Assembly (NCBI GenBank): GCA_024640685.1
Contig: JAHEEN010000009.1
Location: 1-37,129 of the forward strand
Direction: 5' to 3'
DNA: 37,129 nt
DNA from: Rhodospirillaceae bacterium
Lineage (GTDB): Bacteria; Pseudomonadota; Gammaproteobacteria; Steroidobacterales; Rariloculaceae
Both the position numbers and the translations under genes were made by a program. The notes below the pieces were generated by a model that ran no database searches, was not told the origin of the DNA, and saw only the letters and a list, made by a program, of their open reading frames with translations. Positions 1 to 11,724 of this stretch are shown here, one piece after another; position 1 is the first letter of the stretch; every line of letters starts with the position of its first letter.

Positions 1-1517
1 TCATGGATGCGACCGACGCGTTTCGTCGGCCTGTCAGCGACGAAGCAGAGCTCGCCGGAATGCCTCCTCTTATCATCGAGCGCGCCCGGGAGGCTGCCGA
101 GTCGGAGGGCTCGAGCGGTTATCTGTTGACGCTCGATGCACCCACGTATTCGGCAGTCATGGCGCAAGCCGACTCCGAGGCGCTACGCGCCGAGTACTAC
201 GAGGCCTGGGTCACCCGCGCGTCCGATTGCGGTCCGCACGCGGGCCAGTGGAACAACGCCGATATCATCGAGCGCATTCTCGCGCTACGCCACGAATCTG
301 CCGATCTGCTCGGTTATCCGAGCTTCGCCGCGTTATCGCTGGCCACGAAAATGGCCGGCAGCGCCGACGACGTGATCGAATTCTTACGCGGCCTCGGGCG
401 CAGGAGCAAGCCGGTGGCCGAGTCGGAGCTTGCCAGACTCGAGAAGCACGCAGGTAGAAAACTCGAGGCCTGGGATATCGCTTACTACTCCGAGCGGCTG
501 AAGCGCCAGCTGTTCAGTTTCTCCGACGAGGATCTACGCCCGTACTTTCCTGCCCCACGTGTGCTCGACGGTGCGTTCGAGATCATCCGAGAGCTGCTCG
601 GAATTCGCATCGAGCGCGTTCCCGCGGTTGGTCTCTGGCACGCCGATGCCGAGAGATTCGAGCTGCGCGACAATCGTGAGCAGTTGATCGGCACGCTGCT
701 GACCGACCTATACGCGCGCCCCAACAAGCGAGGCGGCGCGTGGATGGATGGCGCGTACTCGCGGAGTTGGCTGCCCAAGGCCGAACAACTGCCGGTCGCT
801 TATCTGGTTTGTAATTTCAATCCTCCGACCGCATCACGACCTTCGCTGTTAACCCACGGCGAGGTCGTTACCGTATTCCACGAGCTCGGCCACGCGTTGC
901 ACCATCTACTGACGGAGATCGACTATCCATCGCTATCCGGAATCAACGGCGTTCCCTGGGATGCCGTCGAGTTGCCTAGCCAGTTTCTCGAGAACTACGC
1001 TTGGCTCGAGGCCGCGCTGCCGAGGATCTCGGCGCACTACGAGACCGGCGAGCCGCTGCCGGCTCAGACGCTCGCAACCCTAAAGCAAACACGCCGCTTT
1101 CAAGCCGGTCTGGCGATGGTTCGGCAGCTTGAGTTCGGTCTGTTCGATTTTCTGATGCACGCCGAATACGATCCGGCCCGCGGTGGTCGCGTCGACGAAC
1201 ATCTGGCGACGGTGCGCGAGGAGATCGCGGTCATCGAGGTCCCTACGTACAACCGATTTCCGAACACGTTCTCGCACGTGTTCGGTGGGGGTTATGCGGC
1301 TGGTTACTACAGCTACAAATGGGCTGAGGTCCTCGCCGCCGATGCCTACTCGGCGTTCGAGGAGCGCGGCAGCTTCGACCGCGATACGGCCGAGAGATAC
1401 CGACGATGTATTCTCGCTGCAGGCGGTAGCCGCGATACACTTGCTGCATTCACGGAGTTTCGTGGCCGCGAGCCGAGCTTGGATCCACTATTGCGTCAGT
1501 CCGGTATCGTTGCCTGA
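1..1517 (+). CDS. prlC: Oligopeptidase A, M3 zinc metallopeptidase (5' end cut by window)
   Basis: This is the C-terminal part of an oligopeptidase A-like M3 peptidase, a cytoplasmic zinc enzyme that degrades short peptides, including cleaved signal peptides. The visible 504 residues carry the zinc motif HELGH (residues 293-297 of the fragment) inside FHELGHALHHLL. The third ligand, Glu in VELPSQ, lies about 29 residues later, as is usual for the family. The M3 C-terminal Gly/Tyr segment (HVFGGGYAAGYYSYKW) is also present. E. coli PrlC is about 680 residues, and the fragment opens with an internal family motif (DATDAF), so the track's ATG at base 3 is not the start; the real start lies upstream of the window. 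The stop is only 5 bases before xthA, suggesting an operon. The family assignment is secure; the substrate is inferred. Confidence 0.93.
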   Translation, partial: MDATDAFRRPVSDEAELAGMPPLIIERAREAAESEGSSGYLLTLDAPTYSAVMAQADSEALRAEYYEAWVTRASDCGPHAGQWNNADIIERILALRHESADLLGYPSFAALSLATKMAGSADDVIEFLRGLGRRSKPVAESELARLEKHAGRKLEAWDIAYYSERLKRQLFSFSDEDLRPYFPAPRVLDGAFEIIRELLGIRIERVPAVGLWHADAERFELRDNREQLIGTLLTDLYARPNKRGGAWMDGAYSRSWLPKAEQLPVAYLVCNFNPPTASRPSLLTHGEVVTVFHELGHALHHLLTEIDYPSLSGINGVPWDAVELPSQFLENYAWLEAALPRISAHYETGEPLPAQTLATLKQTRRFQAGLAMVRQLEFGLFDFLMHAEYDPARGGRVDEHLATVREEIAVIEVPTYNRFPNTFSHVFGGGYAAGYYSYKWAEVLAADAYSAFEERGSFDRDTAERYRRCILAAGGSRDTLAAFTEFRGREPSLDPLLRQSGIVA

Positions 1518-1522
1518 TCTCG

Positions 1523-2302
1523 ATGACGATGAAGATCGCCAGTTGGAACGTCAATAGCTTGCGCGTACGGCTCGAGCACGTGCTCGACTGGCTCACCCGT
1601 GAGACGCCCGACGTGCTCGGGCTGCAGGAAACCAAGCTAACCGACGACAAGTTTCCGGTCGCGGAGCTCGAGGCCATCGGTTACCGCTGCGCGTTCAGCG
1701 GTCAACGCACGTACAACGGCGTAGCGCTGTTGAGCCGCACCGAGATCGAGGATGTCGTCACTGACTTCGACGGATTCGAGGACGAACAACGTCGTATTCT
1801 CGGCGCTCGCATCGGCGGCGTTCGGGTATTCAACCTCTACGTGCCAAACGGCCAAAGCGTCGGCTCCGACAAGTATCGCTATAAGCTCGACTGGCTCGAA
1901 GCCCTGCATGGGCAGCTCGATCGCGAGCTTACGACCAACGACCATGTCGTCGTCGTCGGAGACTTCAATATTGCGCCCGACGACCGAGACGTTCACGACC
2001 CGGACGCGTGGCACGAGAAAATTCTCTGCAGCACGGACGAGCGCAATGCGCTGCGACGGATCTTTGACCTGGGCTTCGTCGATACCTATCGACTCGCCGA
2101 GCAAGCCAACGGCCAGTTCAGCTGGTGGGATTACCGCGCGGCTGGGTTTCGTCGCAATCTGGGACTTCGTATCGACTTGATCCTCGCGTCGACTAAACTC
2201 GGTGAGCGTTGCATTCGCTCCGTAATCGACGTTGCGCCGCGACGACTCGAGCGCCCGTCCGATCACGCGCCGGTCGTCGCCGAGTTCGATCTGGCGAGTT
2301 GA
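1523..2302 (+). CDS. xthA: Exodeoxyribonuclease III
   Basis: 259-residue exonuclease III of the EEP (exonuclease/endonuclease/phosphatase) superfamily. It acts as AP endonuclease and 3'-5' exonuclease in base-excision repair. Motifs in order: KIASWNVNSLR at the N-terminus, the metal-binding Glu in LQETK, YVPNG, GDFNIAP (Asp and Asn of the active site), SWWDYR, and the catalytic Asp-His pair in SDHAPV near the C-terminus. The length is close to the 268 residues of E. coli XthA. The start ATG follows the prlC stop by 5 bases, and a second ATG two codons later (MTMK) is an equally possible start. All catalytic residues expected for the family are visible. Confidence 0.95.
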   Translation: MTMKIASWNVNSLRVRLEHVLDWLTRETPDVLGLQETKLTDDKFPVAELEAIGYRCAFSGQRTYNGVALLSRTEIEDVVTDFDGFEDEQRRILGARIGGVRVFNLYVPNGQSVGSDKYRYKLDWLEALHGQLDRELTTNDHVVVVGDFNIAPDDRDVHDPDAWHEKILCSTDERNALRRIFDLGFVDTYRLAEQANGQFSWWDYRAAGFRRNLGLRIDLILASTKLGERCIRSVIDVAPRRLERPSDHAPVVAEFDLAS

Positions 2303-2313
2303 TTGGCTCGACG

Positions 2314-3405
2314 ATGCCCGGCATGGAATCCATCGCGATGACTGCTGTCCGAGACGACTATTATCAGGAGCGCCGCAGCGAGTTCGACGTCACCAATACC
2401 GTCGACGTCAGCTCGCCGGTCGCAGTGCGCAATGCCGTAGCGGAGATCTTCGTCGAGCTCTATCCGAACGCGTCGTTCGATCCGGTCTTAATGGCGTTCT
2501 TCGACTTCGAGCGCTACTTCACCGGGTCGCACGCTGACTATCACGGCGTCGACACGAGCTACCATGACATCCAGCACACGCTCGACATGACGCTCGCGCT
2601 CGCGCGGCTGGTCGCAGGATACGAGCACACGCACGGCAGCGCGGATCGGCTGGGCGCGGATCGCGCGCGCCTCGGCCTCGTGACAGCGCTGTATCACGAC
2701 GCAGGCTACCTGCGTCACCGCGCCCGTGATGGCCATGCGCTCAACGGTGCCGAGTTTACGCTGAGGCACGTGTCTCGCAGCGCCGAGTTTCTCGGCGAGT
2801 ACTTGCCTACGATCGGTCTCGACGCCGATGTGCCGGTCGCCAAACAGATCGTGCATTTCACAGGTTACGAGCTCAGCCTCGACAGCATCGAGCTCGAACA
2901 GCCGCAGGACAGTGCTATCGGTCACTTGCTCGGCACGGCCGATCTCCTTGCTCAGATGGCCGACCGCTGCTATCTCGAAAAATGCCGCGACCGGCTATTC
3001 GCCGAATTCGTCGTCGCCGGCATTGCAATTGACGACACCGGCGTCGAGACCGTCGTCCGCTATCGTTCCGGCAAGGACTTATTACGCAAAACGCTGGCAT
3101 TCTACGAATACTCGGCGCGCGACCGCCTGGATCGGAGCTTCAATCGTGCTTATCGATATCTCGAGGCCTACTTCGAAGCCGAAAATCCATACGTCATCTT
3201 CGTATCGAAGAATCTCGAGCATCTCGGCCGCATCGTCGAGGACGATACCTGGGATGAGCTGCGCAGACATCCGCCGTGCTTCATGCCAGCTCCGGACGGC
3301 GAATCGCATTTGACCGAGCTCGCACTGGAACGCATCAGAAAATTGGCGTCGGCCAACAAGATCGCGCTGACCGGCAATCATCGCTTACTACCGGCATTCG
3401 GCTAA
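2314..3405 (+). CDS. HD-superfamily / class I cyclic-nucleotide-phosphodiesterase-like hydrolase
   Basis: About 363 residues. The segment YHDIQHTLDM (His84, His88) followed by YHDAGYL (His128-Asp129) and a later Asp in GTADLLAQMAD matches the metal-ligand pattern of HD-domain phosphohydrolases. It most resembles the HNxxHxxDV...HD pattern of class I 3',5'-cyclic nucleotide phosphodiesterases. No sensor, GGDEF or membrane segment is visible, so it should be a soluble, metal-dependent phosphohydrolase; cAMP, cGMP or another phosphoester is possible. The ORF track starts at 2209 inside xthA, but the first ATG after the xthA stop is 2314 (in-frame ATGs also at 2323 and 2338), which is preferred. 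It is probably co-transcribed with xthA and ends head-on against glmS. Fold call good, substrate unknown. Confidence 0.75.
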   Translation: MPGMESIAMTAVRDDYYQERRSEFDVTNTVDVSSPVAVRNAVAEIFVELYPNASFDPVLMAFFDFERYFTGSHADYHGVDTSYHDIQHTLDMTLALARLVAGYEHTHGSADRLGADRARLGLVTALYHDAGYLRHRARDGHALNGAEFTLRHVSRSAEFLGEYLPTIGLDADVPVAKQIVHFTGYELSLDSIELEQPQDSAIGHLLGTADLLAQMADRCYLEKCRDRLFAEFVVAGIAIDDTGVETVVRYRSGKDLLRKTLAFYEYSARDRLDRSFNRAYRYLEAYFEAENPYVIFVSKNLEHLGRIVEDDTWDELRRHPPCFMPAPDGESHLTELALERIRKLASANKIALTGNHRLLPAFG

Positions 3406-3409
3406 CCTG

Positions 3410-3429
3410 TGCCCGTCTCGGCACGGGTA
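3410..3429. terminator. Hairpin between convergent HD-hydrolase gene and glmS
   Basis: TGCCCGT, a 6-base loop, then ACGGGTA: a 7-bp stem with one G-T pair, in the 35-base gap between two genes that end towards each other. There is no T-run on either side, so it could be a weak or factor-assisted bidirectional terminator, or only an mRNA 3'-end stabiliser. Confidence 0.35.
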
Positions 3430-3440
3430 GTGAGAACACG

Positions 3441-5273
3441 TTACTCGACAGTCACGGATTTCGCGAGATTGCGCGGCTGGTCGACGTCGGTGCCCTTGAG
3501 AACCGCGACGTGATAGGCCAAAAGCTGTAGCGGCACGGTGTACACAATCGGCGCAATCAAGAGATCGACATGCGGCATCGGCAGCACGGTGACGCCGTCG
3601 TCGGAGTCAATGCCGGTCTCGGCATCCGCGAAGACATACAGTTGTCCGCCTCGCGCACGCACGACTTGCATGTTGGACTTGAGCTTGTCGAGCAGCTCGT
3701 TGTTCGGCGCGACGACGACGACCGGCATCTCCTCGTCGATCAGCGCGAGCGGGCCGTGCTTGAGCTCGCCGGCCGCATAGGCTTCGGCATGAATGTACGA
3801 GATTTCCTTGAGCTTGAGCGCCCCCTCCATCGCGATCGGCCACATCGGCCCGCGACCGAGAAAGAGGGTATGGTGCTTCTCGGCGAATACCTCCGCGAGC
3901 TCGCGCAGCGCCGCGTCCATCGTCAGTGTCTGCTCGACGATCTTCGGTAGCTTGACCAGCTGGCTAACGAACTCGCGCTCGCGCGATTCGGACATGCCTC
4001 GCTGACTCGCCAGCATCAACGTGACGAGCAACAGGCTCTGCAGCTGCGTCGTAAACGCCTTCGTGCTTGCGACGCCAATCTCCGGCCCCGCATGCGTCAT
4101 CATGACGAGATCGGACTCACGCACCATTGAGCTGTGGGCGCTGTTGCAGATCGTCAACGACCCCAGGTAGCCCGATTTTTTTGCCCTGCGCAGTGCCTCG
4201 AGCGTATCGGCCGTCTCTCCGGACTGCGACAACGTCACGAACAGCGAGTCGGGCGGCACGACGACCTGACGGTAGCGGTACTCACTCGCTATCTCGACGT
4301 GGCATTGCACGCCGGCCAGCGCCTCGAGCCAGTACTTGCCGACGAGGCCCGCGTGATAGCTGGTTCCACAGGCGACAATGTGGACGTTCTGCACGCGCGG
4401 CAACAGCGTCGCCGCAGCCGGTCCTAATGACTCGGTTAGCACTGCGCCATCTGCGATACGGCCGTAGAGCGTATCGGTCAGCGCTGCTGGCTGGTCGAAG
4501 ATCTCCTTGAGCATGAAATGCCGATACGGCCCTTTCTCGACGGCGTCGGCGCTGACGGTCGTCTCGTGGACGTCGCGTCTCACTTCGTTACCCTTCGCGT
4601 CGTACACGGTCACGCGCTCACGCGTGATTTCCGCAACATCGCCCTCGTCGAGGTAGACGAAGCGCTGGGTTACAGGCAGCAATGCCGGGATACCGCTTGC
4701 GACGAAATTCTCGCCGAGTCCTAACCCGATGACGAGCGGGCTTGCGATACGGGTTGCGATAATGCGCTCGGGATGCTCGACGTCGATGACGAGCAACGCA
4801 TAGGCGCCGGTAAATCGTTCGACGGCCGCGCGTACGGCATCGAGCAAGTCTAGGCCTTCGTCGAGATACCGATGAACCAAATGAGCTGCAACTTCGGTAT
4901 CGGTCTCGGACTCGAACACATAGCCTGCTACCGTCAGCTCGTCTCTGATCTCCTGGAAGTTCTCGATGATACCGTTGTGAATGACCGCGACCCGGCTCCG
5001 TGACACATGCGGATGCGCGTTTCGCTCGGTGACGCCGCCGTGCGTCGCCCAACGGGTGTGTGCGATACCGAGTCGCCCGGCAAGCGGATGCTCGGCAAGC
5101 TTGGTTTCGAGCTCCGCGACCTTGCCGGTGGTGCGCACGAGTCCGAGTGCGCTGTCACCCTGCGCAACGACGATCCCGGCTGAATCGTAGCCGCGATACT
5201 CGAGCCGGTGCAGGCCTTCGATCAGCACCGGCACGACGTTGCGCTCCGCGATGGCTCCAACGATTCCACACAT
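3441..5273 (-). CDS. glmS: Glutamine--fructose-6-phosphate aminotransferase (isomerizing)
   Basis: GlmS converts fructose-6-phosphate plus glutamine to glucosamine-6-phosphate, the first step of the hexosamine branch leading to peptidoglycan and LPS precursors. The track ORF begins too early. Initiating at the ATG whose second codon is Cys ([10 protein letters not shown]) places the catalytic N-terminal Cys of the class II glutaminase domain correctly and gives 610 residues, against 609 in E. coli. Domains: class II GATase about 1-240 ([15 protein letters not shown]), then two SIS sugar-isomerase domains about 290-600 ([45 protein letters not shown]). The conserved tail [13 protein letters not shown] is intact. 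It lies 32 bases downstream of glmU. No glmS ribozyme or small-RNA site is evident in that short gap. Confidence 0.97.
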   Translation of the reverse strand: MCGIVGAIAERNVVPVLIEGLHRLEYRGYDSAGIVVAQGDSALGLVRTTGKVAELETKLAEHPLAGRLGIAHTRWATHGGVTERNAHPHVSRSRVAVIHNGIIENFQEIRDELTVAGYVFESETDTEVAAHLVHRYLDEGLDLLDAVRAAVERFTGAYALLVIDVEHPERIIATRIASPLVIGLGLGENFVASGIPALLPVTQRFVYLDEGDVAEITRERVTVYDAKGNEVRRDVHETTVSADAVEKGPYRHFMLKEIFDQPAALTDTLYGRIADGAVLTESLGPAAATLLPRVQNVHIVACGTSYHAGLVGKYWLEALAGVQCHVEIASEYRYRQVVVPPDSLFVTLSQSGETADTLEALRRAKKSGYLGSLTICNSAHSSMVRESDLVMMTHAGPEIGVASTKAFTTQLQSLLLVTLMLASQRGMSESREREFVSQLVKLPKIVEQTLTMDAALRELAEVFAEKHHTLFLGRGPMWPIAMEGALKLKEISYIHAEAYAAGELKHGPLALIDEEMPVVVVAPNNELLDKLKSNMQVVRARGGQLYVFADAETGIDSDDGVTVLPMPHVDLLIAPIVYTVPLQLLAYHVAVLKGTDVDQPRNLAKSVTVE

Positions 5274-5305
5274 AGTCGCTGTTCCGTGACGACTCGCTAG
5301 CTCGC

Positions 5306-6676
5306 TCAGTCCCGAGGCTTCTTCTCGGGCCGTCGCCAGCCCGGTATCGTCGTAGGTCGCGTCCGCGCGACCGTCAGTGCGTCCGCCGCGACGTCTTTGG
5401 ACAACGTCGCGCCCGCACCAATCGTCGCCCCATCGCCGACGGCAATGGGCGCGACCAGCATGACACCGGAACCGACGAAGACGTTGTCGCCGATCGTCGT
5501 GCGGTGCTTGTTCGCGCCATCGTAGTTGCACGTGATCGTGCCCGCGCCGATGTTGACGCCGGTGCCGACGTGGGTGTCGCCCACGTAGCTCAAATGATTG
5601 ACCTTGCTGCCGGCTTCGATCTCGCTGGCCTTGATCTCTACGAAGTTACCGATTTTGACACGCTCGATGAACGTAGCGCCCGGGCGCAATCTCGCAAACG
5701 GCCCTATCTCGCAACTCGGTCCCGCTGTCACGCCTGACATCACGCAGTGAGGATGCACGATGCAGTCGTCGCCCAGCGTTGAATTTTCGATGACCGAATA
5801 CGGTCCGATGCGGACGCGATCACCGAGCACAACGCGCCCGATCAGGACGGCACCGACGTCGATGAACACGTCCTTACCGATCGTAATGTCGCCGCGCTGC
5901 TCGATTCGAGACGGGTCCGCAAGCGTCGCGCCTTGATCGAGCAAGCGCTGCGCGTAGCGCCCCTGCACGATGCGCTCGGCGGCTGCGAGCTGCGCGCGAT
6001 CGTTGATCCCGAGCACTTCGTTCGCATCGGGTGCCTCGACGGTAACGATCGGTAGCTGCTCGGCGACAGCGCTAGCAATGACATCGGTTAGGTAATACTC
6101 GCCCTGCGCGTTGTCGGGCTCGAGCTCTGCGAGCACGCGGGCGAGCCATCCGGCCGGCATGAGCATGACACCGGTGTTGATTTCATCGATTGCGCACTGC
6201 TCGTCAGTCGCATCGCTTTCCTCGACGATCCCTGTGACGTTGCCGTCGGCGTCGCGCACTATCCGACCGTAGCCGCTGGGATCGGCCAGCTTCGCGGTCA
6301 AAAGACCGAACGAGTCGGGCGTTACCACGTCGCACAATATCGCGAGCGTCTCGACCGCGAGCAGCGGCGCATCGCCGCACAGCACGAGTACCTGGTGATC
6401 TGCAGGTACGGCCGGCAATGATTGCGCGACGGCATGACCCGTGCCGAGCTGCTCGGCCTGCAGCGTCCAGGTCAGATCCTCGTCGGCGAACGCGTTGCGC
6501 ACAGTGTCGCCACCGTATCCGTAGACGACGTTGATCGTATCGGCATCCAGGGCACGCGCTGTCTCGATGACGTGCGCAAGCAGCGCCCGCCCGGCTAGCG
6601 GCTGCAGAACCTTGGGCTGCTCGGAGTTCATCCGTGTGCCCTGCCCGGCGGCCAGGATCACGATACTCAATGCCAC
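5306..6676 (-). CDS. glmU: Bifunctional GlcNAc-1-P uridyltransferase / GlcN-1-P acetyltransferase
   Basis: GlmU acetylates glucosamine-1-phosphate and then joins it to UTP, making UDP-GlcNAc. The start is the GTG encoding [22 protein letters not shown] Shine-Dalgarno sequence lies 9 bases upstream, and this start gives 456 residues, the same as E. coli GlmU; the track's ATG at 6787 is therefore too early. The N-terminal half is the pyrophosphorylase ([24 protein letters not shown]). The C-terminal half is a left-handed beta-helix of hexapeptide repeats with the acetyltransferase segments ([20 protein letters not shown]). It follows atpC by 197 bases and precedes glmS, the usual gammaproteobacterial order. 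Confidence 0.97.
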   Translation of the reverse strand: MALSIVILAAGQGTRMNSEQPKVLQPLAGRALLAHVIETARALDADTINVVYGYGGDTVRNAFADEDLTWTLQAEQLGTGHAVAQSLPAVPADHQVLVLCGDAPLLAVETLAILCDVVTPDSFGLLTAKLADPSGYGRIVRDADGNVTGIVEESDATDEQCAIDEINTGVMLMPAGWLARVLAELEPDNAQGEYYLTDVIASAVAEQLPIVTVEAPDANEVLGINDRAQLAAAERIVQGRYAQRLLDQGATLADPSRIEQRGDITIGKDVFIDVGAVLIGRVVLGDRVRIGPYSVIENSTLGDDCIVHPHCVMSGVTAGPSCEIGPFARLRPGATFIERVKIGNFVEIKASEIEAGSKVNHLSYVGDTHVGTGVNIGAGTITCNYDGANKHRTTIGDNVFVGSGVMLVAPIAVGDGATIGAGATLSKDVAADALTVARTRPTTIPGWRRPEKKPRD

Positions 6677-6873
6677 GGTGTGGATACCTCGGTCACATCG
6701 GCGCTCGATGAAGGCCGCATGATACCGCGTTCGCCACGGCTGGAATGTGACATGGCGAGCACCAGGCCGACGCGCGTTTTCCTGCAATTAGGTGTAACAG
6801 ACAGACAACCAATTGATTCGGTCGACAGGGACCGCCGCGCCGAGTCGATCAGCCGCGCCCAGCGAACGTCGTA

Positions 6874-7290
6874 TTAGCGCTTGCCCTTGAGCTTCTGCGC
6901 GGCGCGGTAACGCGCCTCAGCTTCGACGAGCTCGGCCTGCGCCTGCTCGAGGTCGATCTCGCCGTGACGCCCCTCGAGCGCTTCGCGCGCCGCCTCGCGA
7001 GCCGCGAGAGCGGCATCCTCATCGAGCTGCTCCGCATGCAGCGCGCTATCGGCGAGAATCGTCACGAGGTGTGGCTGAACCTCGAGAACCCCGCCGGTGA
7101 CGTAGAACAACCGCTCCGTGCCCTCGTCGCTTTGGACGCGGACCTCGCCGGGCTTGAGATCCGTCAACAGCGGCGCATGGCGGGGCGCGATGCCGATCTC
7201 ACCGAGCTTCGCCGGCGCAAACACCATCGCGGCGTCGCCCGAGAAAATCTCACCCTCGGCGCTAACGATGTCGACACGGATATTGGCCAT
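6874..7290 (-). CDS. atpC: F1Fo ATP synthase subunit epsilon
   Basis: 138-residue epsilon subunit of the F1 central stalk, which couples rotation to catalysis and can inhibit ATP hydrolysis. The N-terminal beta-sandwich shows the typical VDIVSAEGEIFSG and GEIGIAPRHAPLLT segments followed by YVTGGVLEVQP. The C-terminal part is two charged, Ala/Glu-rich helices ending AQKLKGKR. Its length matches E. coli AtpC (139). It is the last gene of the atp operon, 15 bases after atpD. The 197-base space to glmU holds no obvious T-tailed terminator, so read-through into glmUS is possible. Confidence 0.96.
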   Translation of the reverse strand: MANIRVDIVSAEGEIFSGDAAMVFAPAKLGEIGIAPRHAPLLTDLKPGEVRVQSDEGTERLFYVTGGVLEVQPHLVTILADSALHAEQLDEDAALAAREAAREALEGRHGEIDLEQAQAELVEAEARYRAAQKLKGKR

Positions 7291-7305
7291 TGTGGGCTTC
7301 GTCCC

Positions 7306-8700
<1,395 letters not shown>

Positions 8701-8717
8701 CTATTTCACTATCCGTT

Positions 8718-9578
8718 TCAAACGGCCGCCGCGCCACCCACGATCTCGGAGATTTCCTGGGTGATGGCTGCTTGGCGCGCCTTGTTGTAGATCAGTTGCA
8801 GCTGATCGATGAACTTGCCCGCATTGTCCGTAGCCGCCTTCATTGCGACCATCTTCGATGCCATCTCGCACGCGACGTTCTCGACGGCGGCCCGGTAAAC
8901 CTGCGACTCGATGTAACGCATCAAGACATTGTCGAGCAGATCGGCAGCGTCCGGCTCGTAAATGTAGTCCCAGCTCTCCTGGAGCTCCGACTTGTCGACA
9001 GCCTCGACCGGGAGCAGCGTGCGAATCTCTGGCGTTTGCGTCATCGTGTTCTCGAACACGTTGTGCACCAGAAAGAGTTTGTCGATCGTGCCCTGCACGT
9101 ACTCGTCCGTCATCGCGGTGATCGTGCCGATTAGGTCGGCAACCTTGGGAGCGTCGCCTAGATGCGTCGCTGCCGCAACGATGTTCGTCCGTAGACGACG
9201 GAGAAACGCGACCCCCTTGGCTCCGATGACGCACAGATCGACTTCGACGCCCTTCTCCTGCCACGCTCGCATGTCGTTCAACATCGCGCGAAACAGATTG
9301 ACGTTCAGCGAGCCGCATAAGCCGCGATCCGTCGTAATGACGATGTAGCCGACGCGCTTGATCTCGCGCGAATCGAGAAACGGGTGGCGGTAGTCGGGAT
9401 TGGCCTCGGACAAGTGTCCGATCACCGTGCGAATACGCTCGGCATACGGCCGCGACGCTGCCATGCGATCCTGCGTCTTGCGCAGCTTCGATGCAGCGAC
9501 CATTTCCATGGCCTTCGTGATCTTCTGCGTGTTCTTGACGCTATTGATCTTCGTGCGAATTTCTTTGCCGACCGCCAT
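8718..9578 (-). CDS. atpG: F1Fo ATP synthase subunit gamma
   Basis: 286-residue gamma subunit, the rotor shaft of F1. The diagnostic ends are present: N-terminal helix [28 protein letters not shown] and C-terminal helix with [46 protein letters not shown] (quoted in part: [15 protein letters not shown]). The Rossmann-like middle shows [12 protein letters not shown]. coli AtpG is 287 residues. It sits in the canonical order between atpA and atpD. Confidence 0.97.
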   Translation of the reverse strand: MAVGKEIRTKINSVKNTQKITKAMEMVAASKLRKTQDRMAASRPYAERIRTVIGHLSEANPDYRHPFLDSREIKRVGYIVITTDRGLCGSLNVNLFRAMLNDMRAWQEKGVEVDLCVIGAKGVAFLRRLRTNIVAAATHLGDAPKVADLIGTITAMTDEYVQGTIDKLFLVHNVFENTMTQTPEIRTLLPVEAVDKSELQESWDYIYEPDAADLLDNVLMRYIESQVYRAAVENVACEMASKMVAMKAATDNAGKFIDQLQLIYNKARQAAITQEISEIVGGAAAV

Positions 9579-9609
9579 CGCGTGTTCCTATCAACCTGCC
9601 CGTGCGCGC

Positions 9610-11151
9610 TCAGTAAGTGCCGGTCGACTTGAATGCCTCGACAACGGCTTTGAGCTCTGCCGCTATCTCGTCGTTGTAATCGCCCGTCGCATTGATCTTC
9701 TCCATCAGTGCCGCCGCATTGGCGTTCGCATGCGCGTGCAGGCCGGCTTCGAACGCAACGACTTTATCGACCGGTACGTCGTCGAGAAGCCCTTCGTTGA
9801 CCGCGAACAGCGAGATCGCCATCTCGGCAACCGACAGCGGCGAGTACTGTGGCTGTTTCATGAGCTCCGTAACACGCTGGCCGCGCTCGAGCTGCCGGCG
9901 TGTGGCCTCGTCGAGATCGGACGCAAACTGCGCAAAAGCCGCAAGTTCGCGGAACTGCGCGAGAGCGAGCCGCACGCCGCCACCGAGCTTTTTGACGATC
10001 TGCGTCTGCGCAGCGCCGCCGACACGCGACACCGACAAACCCGCATTGATCGCCGGGCGAATACCGGCGTTGAACAAATCAGTCTCGAGAAAAATTTGGC
10101 CGTCCGTAATCGAGATCACGTTCGTCGGCACGAACGCCGACACGTCACCGGCTTGCGTCTCGATGATCGGCAGCGCAGTCAGCGAGCCTGTCTGGCCCTT
10201 GACCTCACCATCGGTAAAGCGCTCGACGTAGTCGGCATTGACGCGCGCGGCACGCTCGAGCAGCCGCGAGTGCAGATAAAACACGTCGCCGGGATAGGCC
10301 TCGCGGCCTGGTGGGCGGCGCAGTAGCAGCGACACCTGACGATAGGCCCAGGCCTGCTTCGTCAAATCGTCATAGATAATGAGCGCGTCCTGGCCGCGGT
10401 CACGAAAGTACTCGCCCATCGCGCAACCGGAATACGGCGCGATGTACTGCATCGCGGCCGACTCCGACGCCGAGGCCGCGACGATGATCGTGTGCTCCAT
10501 CGCGCCGTGCTCTTCGAGCCGTCTGACGAGATTGGCGACGGTCGAATTCTTCTGGCCGATCGCGACGTAAATGCACTTGATGCCCGTGCCTTTCTGGTTG
10601 ATGATCGTATCGATCGCGACGGCACTCTTGCCGGTTTGGCGGTCGCCGATGATCAGCTCGCGTTGGCCGCGGCCGATCGGGACCATCGAGTCGATCGATT
10701 TCAGCCCCGTCTGCACCGGCTGGCTGACCGACTTACGATCGATGACGCCCGGCGCGACCTTCTCAATTGCCGACGTGATCGCCGCATCGATCGGTCCCTT
10801 GCCGTCCAACGGCCGGCCCAGAGAGTCGACGACACGACCCAATAGCGCCTCGCCGACCGGAACCTCGAGAATGCGTCCAGTCGTCTTGACCGAATCGCCC
10901 TCGGACAGATGCTTGTAATCTCCGAGCACGACAGCACCGACCGAGTCCTGCTCGAGGTTCAACGCGAGCCCGAACGTATTGCCTGGAAACTCGATCATCT
11001 CGCCGTACTGCACGTCGCCGAGCCCGTGAATTCGAACGATGCCGTCGGTCAACGCGATGATCGTGCCGACGTCGCGCGCTTCGGACGAGGCCTCGAAGTT
11101 CTCGATTCGTTGTCGAATCAGATCGCTGATTTCAGACGCTTTCAATGCCAT
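9610..11151 (-). CDS. atpA: F1Fo ATP synthase subunit alpha
   Basis: 513-residue alpha subunit, which forms the non-catalytic nucleotide sites of the F1 hexamer. The Walker A motif GDRQTGKS is at residues 169-176, the same position as in E. coli (also 513 residues). Other family landmarks are [11 protein letters not shown], the Walker B-type [31 protein letters not shown] and SRVGGAAQ. It lies 12 bases after atpH. It appears complete and unremarkable. Confidence 0.98.
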   Translation of the reverse strand: MALKASEISDLIRQRIENFEASSEARDVGTIIALTDGIVRIHGLGDVQYGEMIEFPGNTFGLALNLEQDSVGAVVLGDYKHLSEGDSVKTTGRILEVPVGEALLGRVVDSLGRPLDGKGPIDAAITSAIEKVAPGVIDRKSVSQPVQTGLKSIDSMVPIGRGQRELIIGDRQTGKSAVAIDTIINQKGTGIKCIYVAIGQKNSTVANLVRRLEEHGAMEHTIIVAASASESAAMQYIAPYSGCAMGEYFRDRGQDALIIYDDLTKQAWAYRQVSLLLRRPPGREAYPGDVFYLHSRLLERAARVNADYVERFTDGEVKGQTGSLTALPIIETQAGDVSAFVPTNVISITDGQIFLETDLFNAGIRPAINAGLSVSRVGGAAQTQIVKKLGGGVRLALAQFRELAAFAQFASDLDEATRRQLERGQRVTELMKQPQYSPLSVAEMAISLFAVNEGLLDDVPVDKVVAFEAGLHAHANANAAALMEKINATGDYNDEIAAELKAVVEAFKSTGTY

Positions 11152-11163
11152 TGGTATTCCCCA

Positions 11164-11718
11164 TTAACCGATCAACGCCGCGGCGAGCCGCTCCAAGCGG
11201 CTTTTCACCGAGCCGTCGATGACTCTATCGTCGGCGCGCACGATCGCGCCGCCGACTAAATTCGAATCGACCGCAACTTCGATCTCGACAGAACGACCGA
11301 GCCGCTCGCGTAATGCCGCTGTCATCGTCTCGAGTTGTCGTGCGTCGACATCGCTCGCCGAGTAAAGCTTGACGGTCACCTTGTTCTCGGCATCCGCTCG
11401 AAGCTTGTCGAATTGCGCTGCGATCTCGGGCAGCGCGGCCAACCGGCCATTCTCGCTAAGCAACGCCAGAAGATTACGGCCCTGGGCCGAGCCGATCGTA
11501 TCGGACACGGCGGTTGCGGCCAGCACACCGACGAGAAAAGCCGCACGCTCGTTCGCTTTGAGCGCGGGCGTTGCCAGATACGCTCGCGCAACCGGGTCTG
11601 CGACGACACCGGCCGCGGCGTGTAACGCCTCGGACCAATTCGCGAGACGCCCGTCGCTGTTCGCGACGTCGAAAACGGCTCGCGCGTAGGGTCGTGCGAT
11701 CGTGCTGTAGTCCGCCAT
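11164..11718 (-). CDS. atpH: F1Fo ATP synthase subunit delta
   Basis: 184-residue delta subunit (peripheral-stalk cap linking b to F1). It begins MADYSTIARPYARAVFDVA, the standard OSCP/delta opening. It ends with the family C-terminal domain (VDSNLVGGAIVRADDRVIDGSV), whose glycine-containing LVGG and DGSV segments are diagnostic. Slightly longer than E. coli AtpH (177). It follows atpF by 6 bases and precedes atpA by 12. Confidence 0.96.
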   Translation of the reverse strand: MADYSTIARPYARAVFDVANSDGRLANWSEALHAAAGVVADPVARAYLATPALKANERAAFLVGVLAATAVSDTIGSAQGRNLLALLSENGRLAALPEIAAQFDKLRADAENKVTVKLYSASDVDARQLETMTAALRERLGRSVEIEVAVDSNLVGGAIVRADDRVIDGSVKSRLERLAAALIG

Positions 11719-11724
11719 TGTCGC

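Noticed and set aside
5571-5589. ACGTGGG...CCCACGT inverted repeat
   Set aside because: Lies inside the glmU hexapeptide-repeat coding region and encodes conserved residues; no regulatory context.
6674-6690. GTATCCACA, one mismatch from a DnaA box, at the glmU start
   Set aside because: Single site overlapping the glmU ribosome-binding region; no cluster, AT-rich unwinding element or dnaA nearby, so not an origin.
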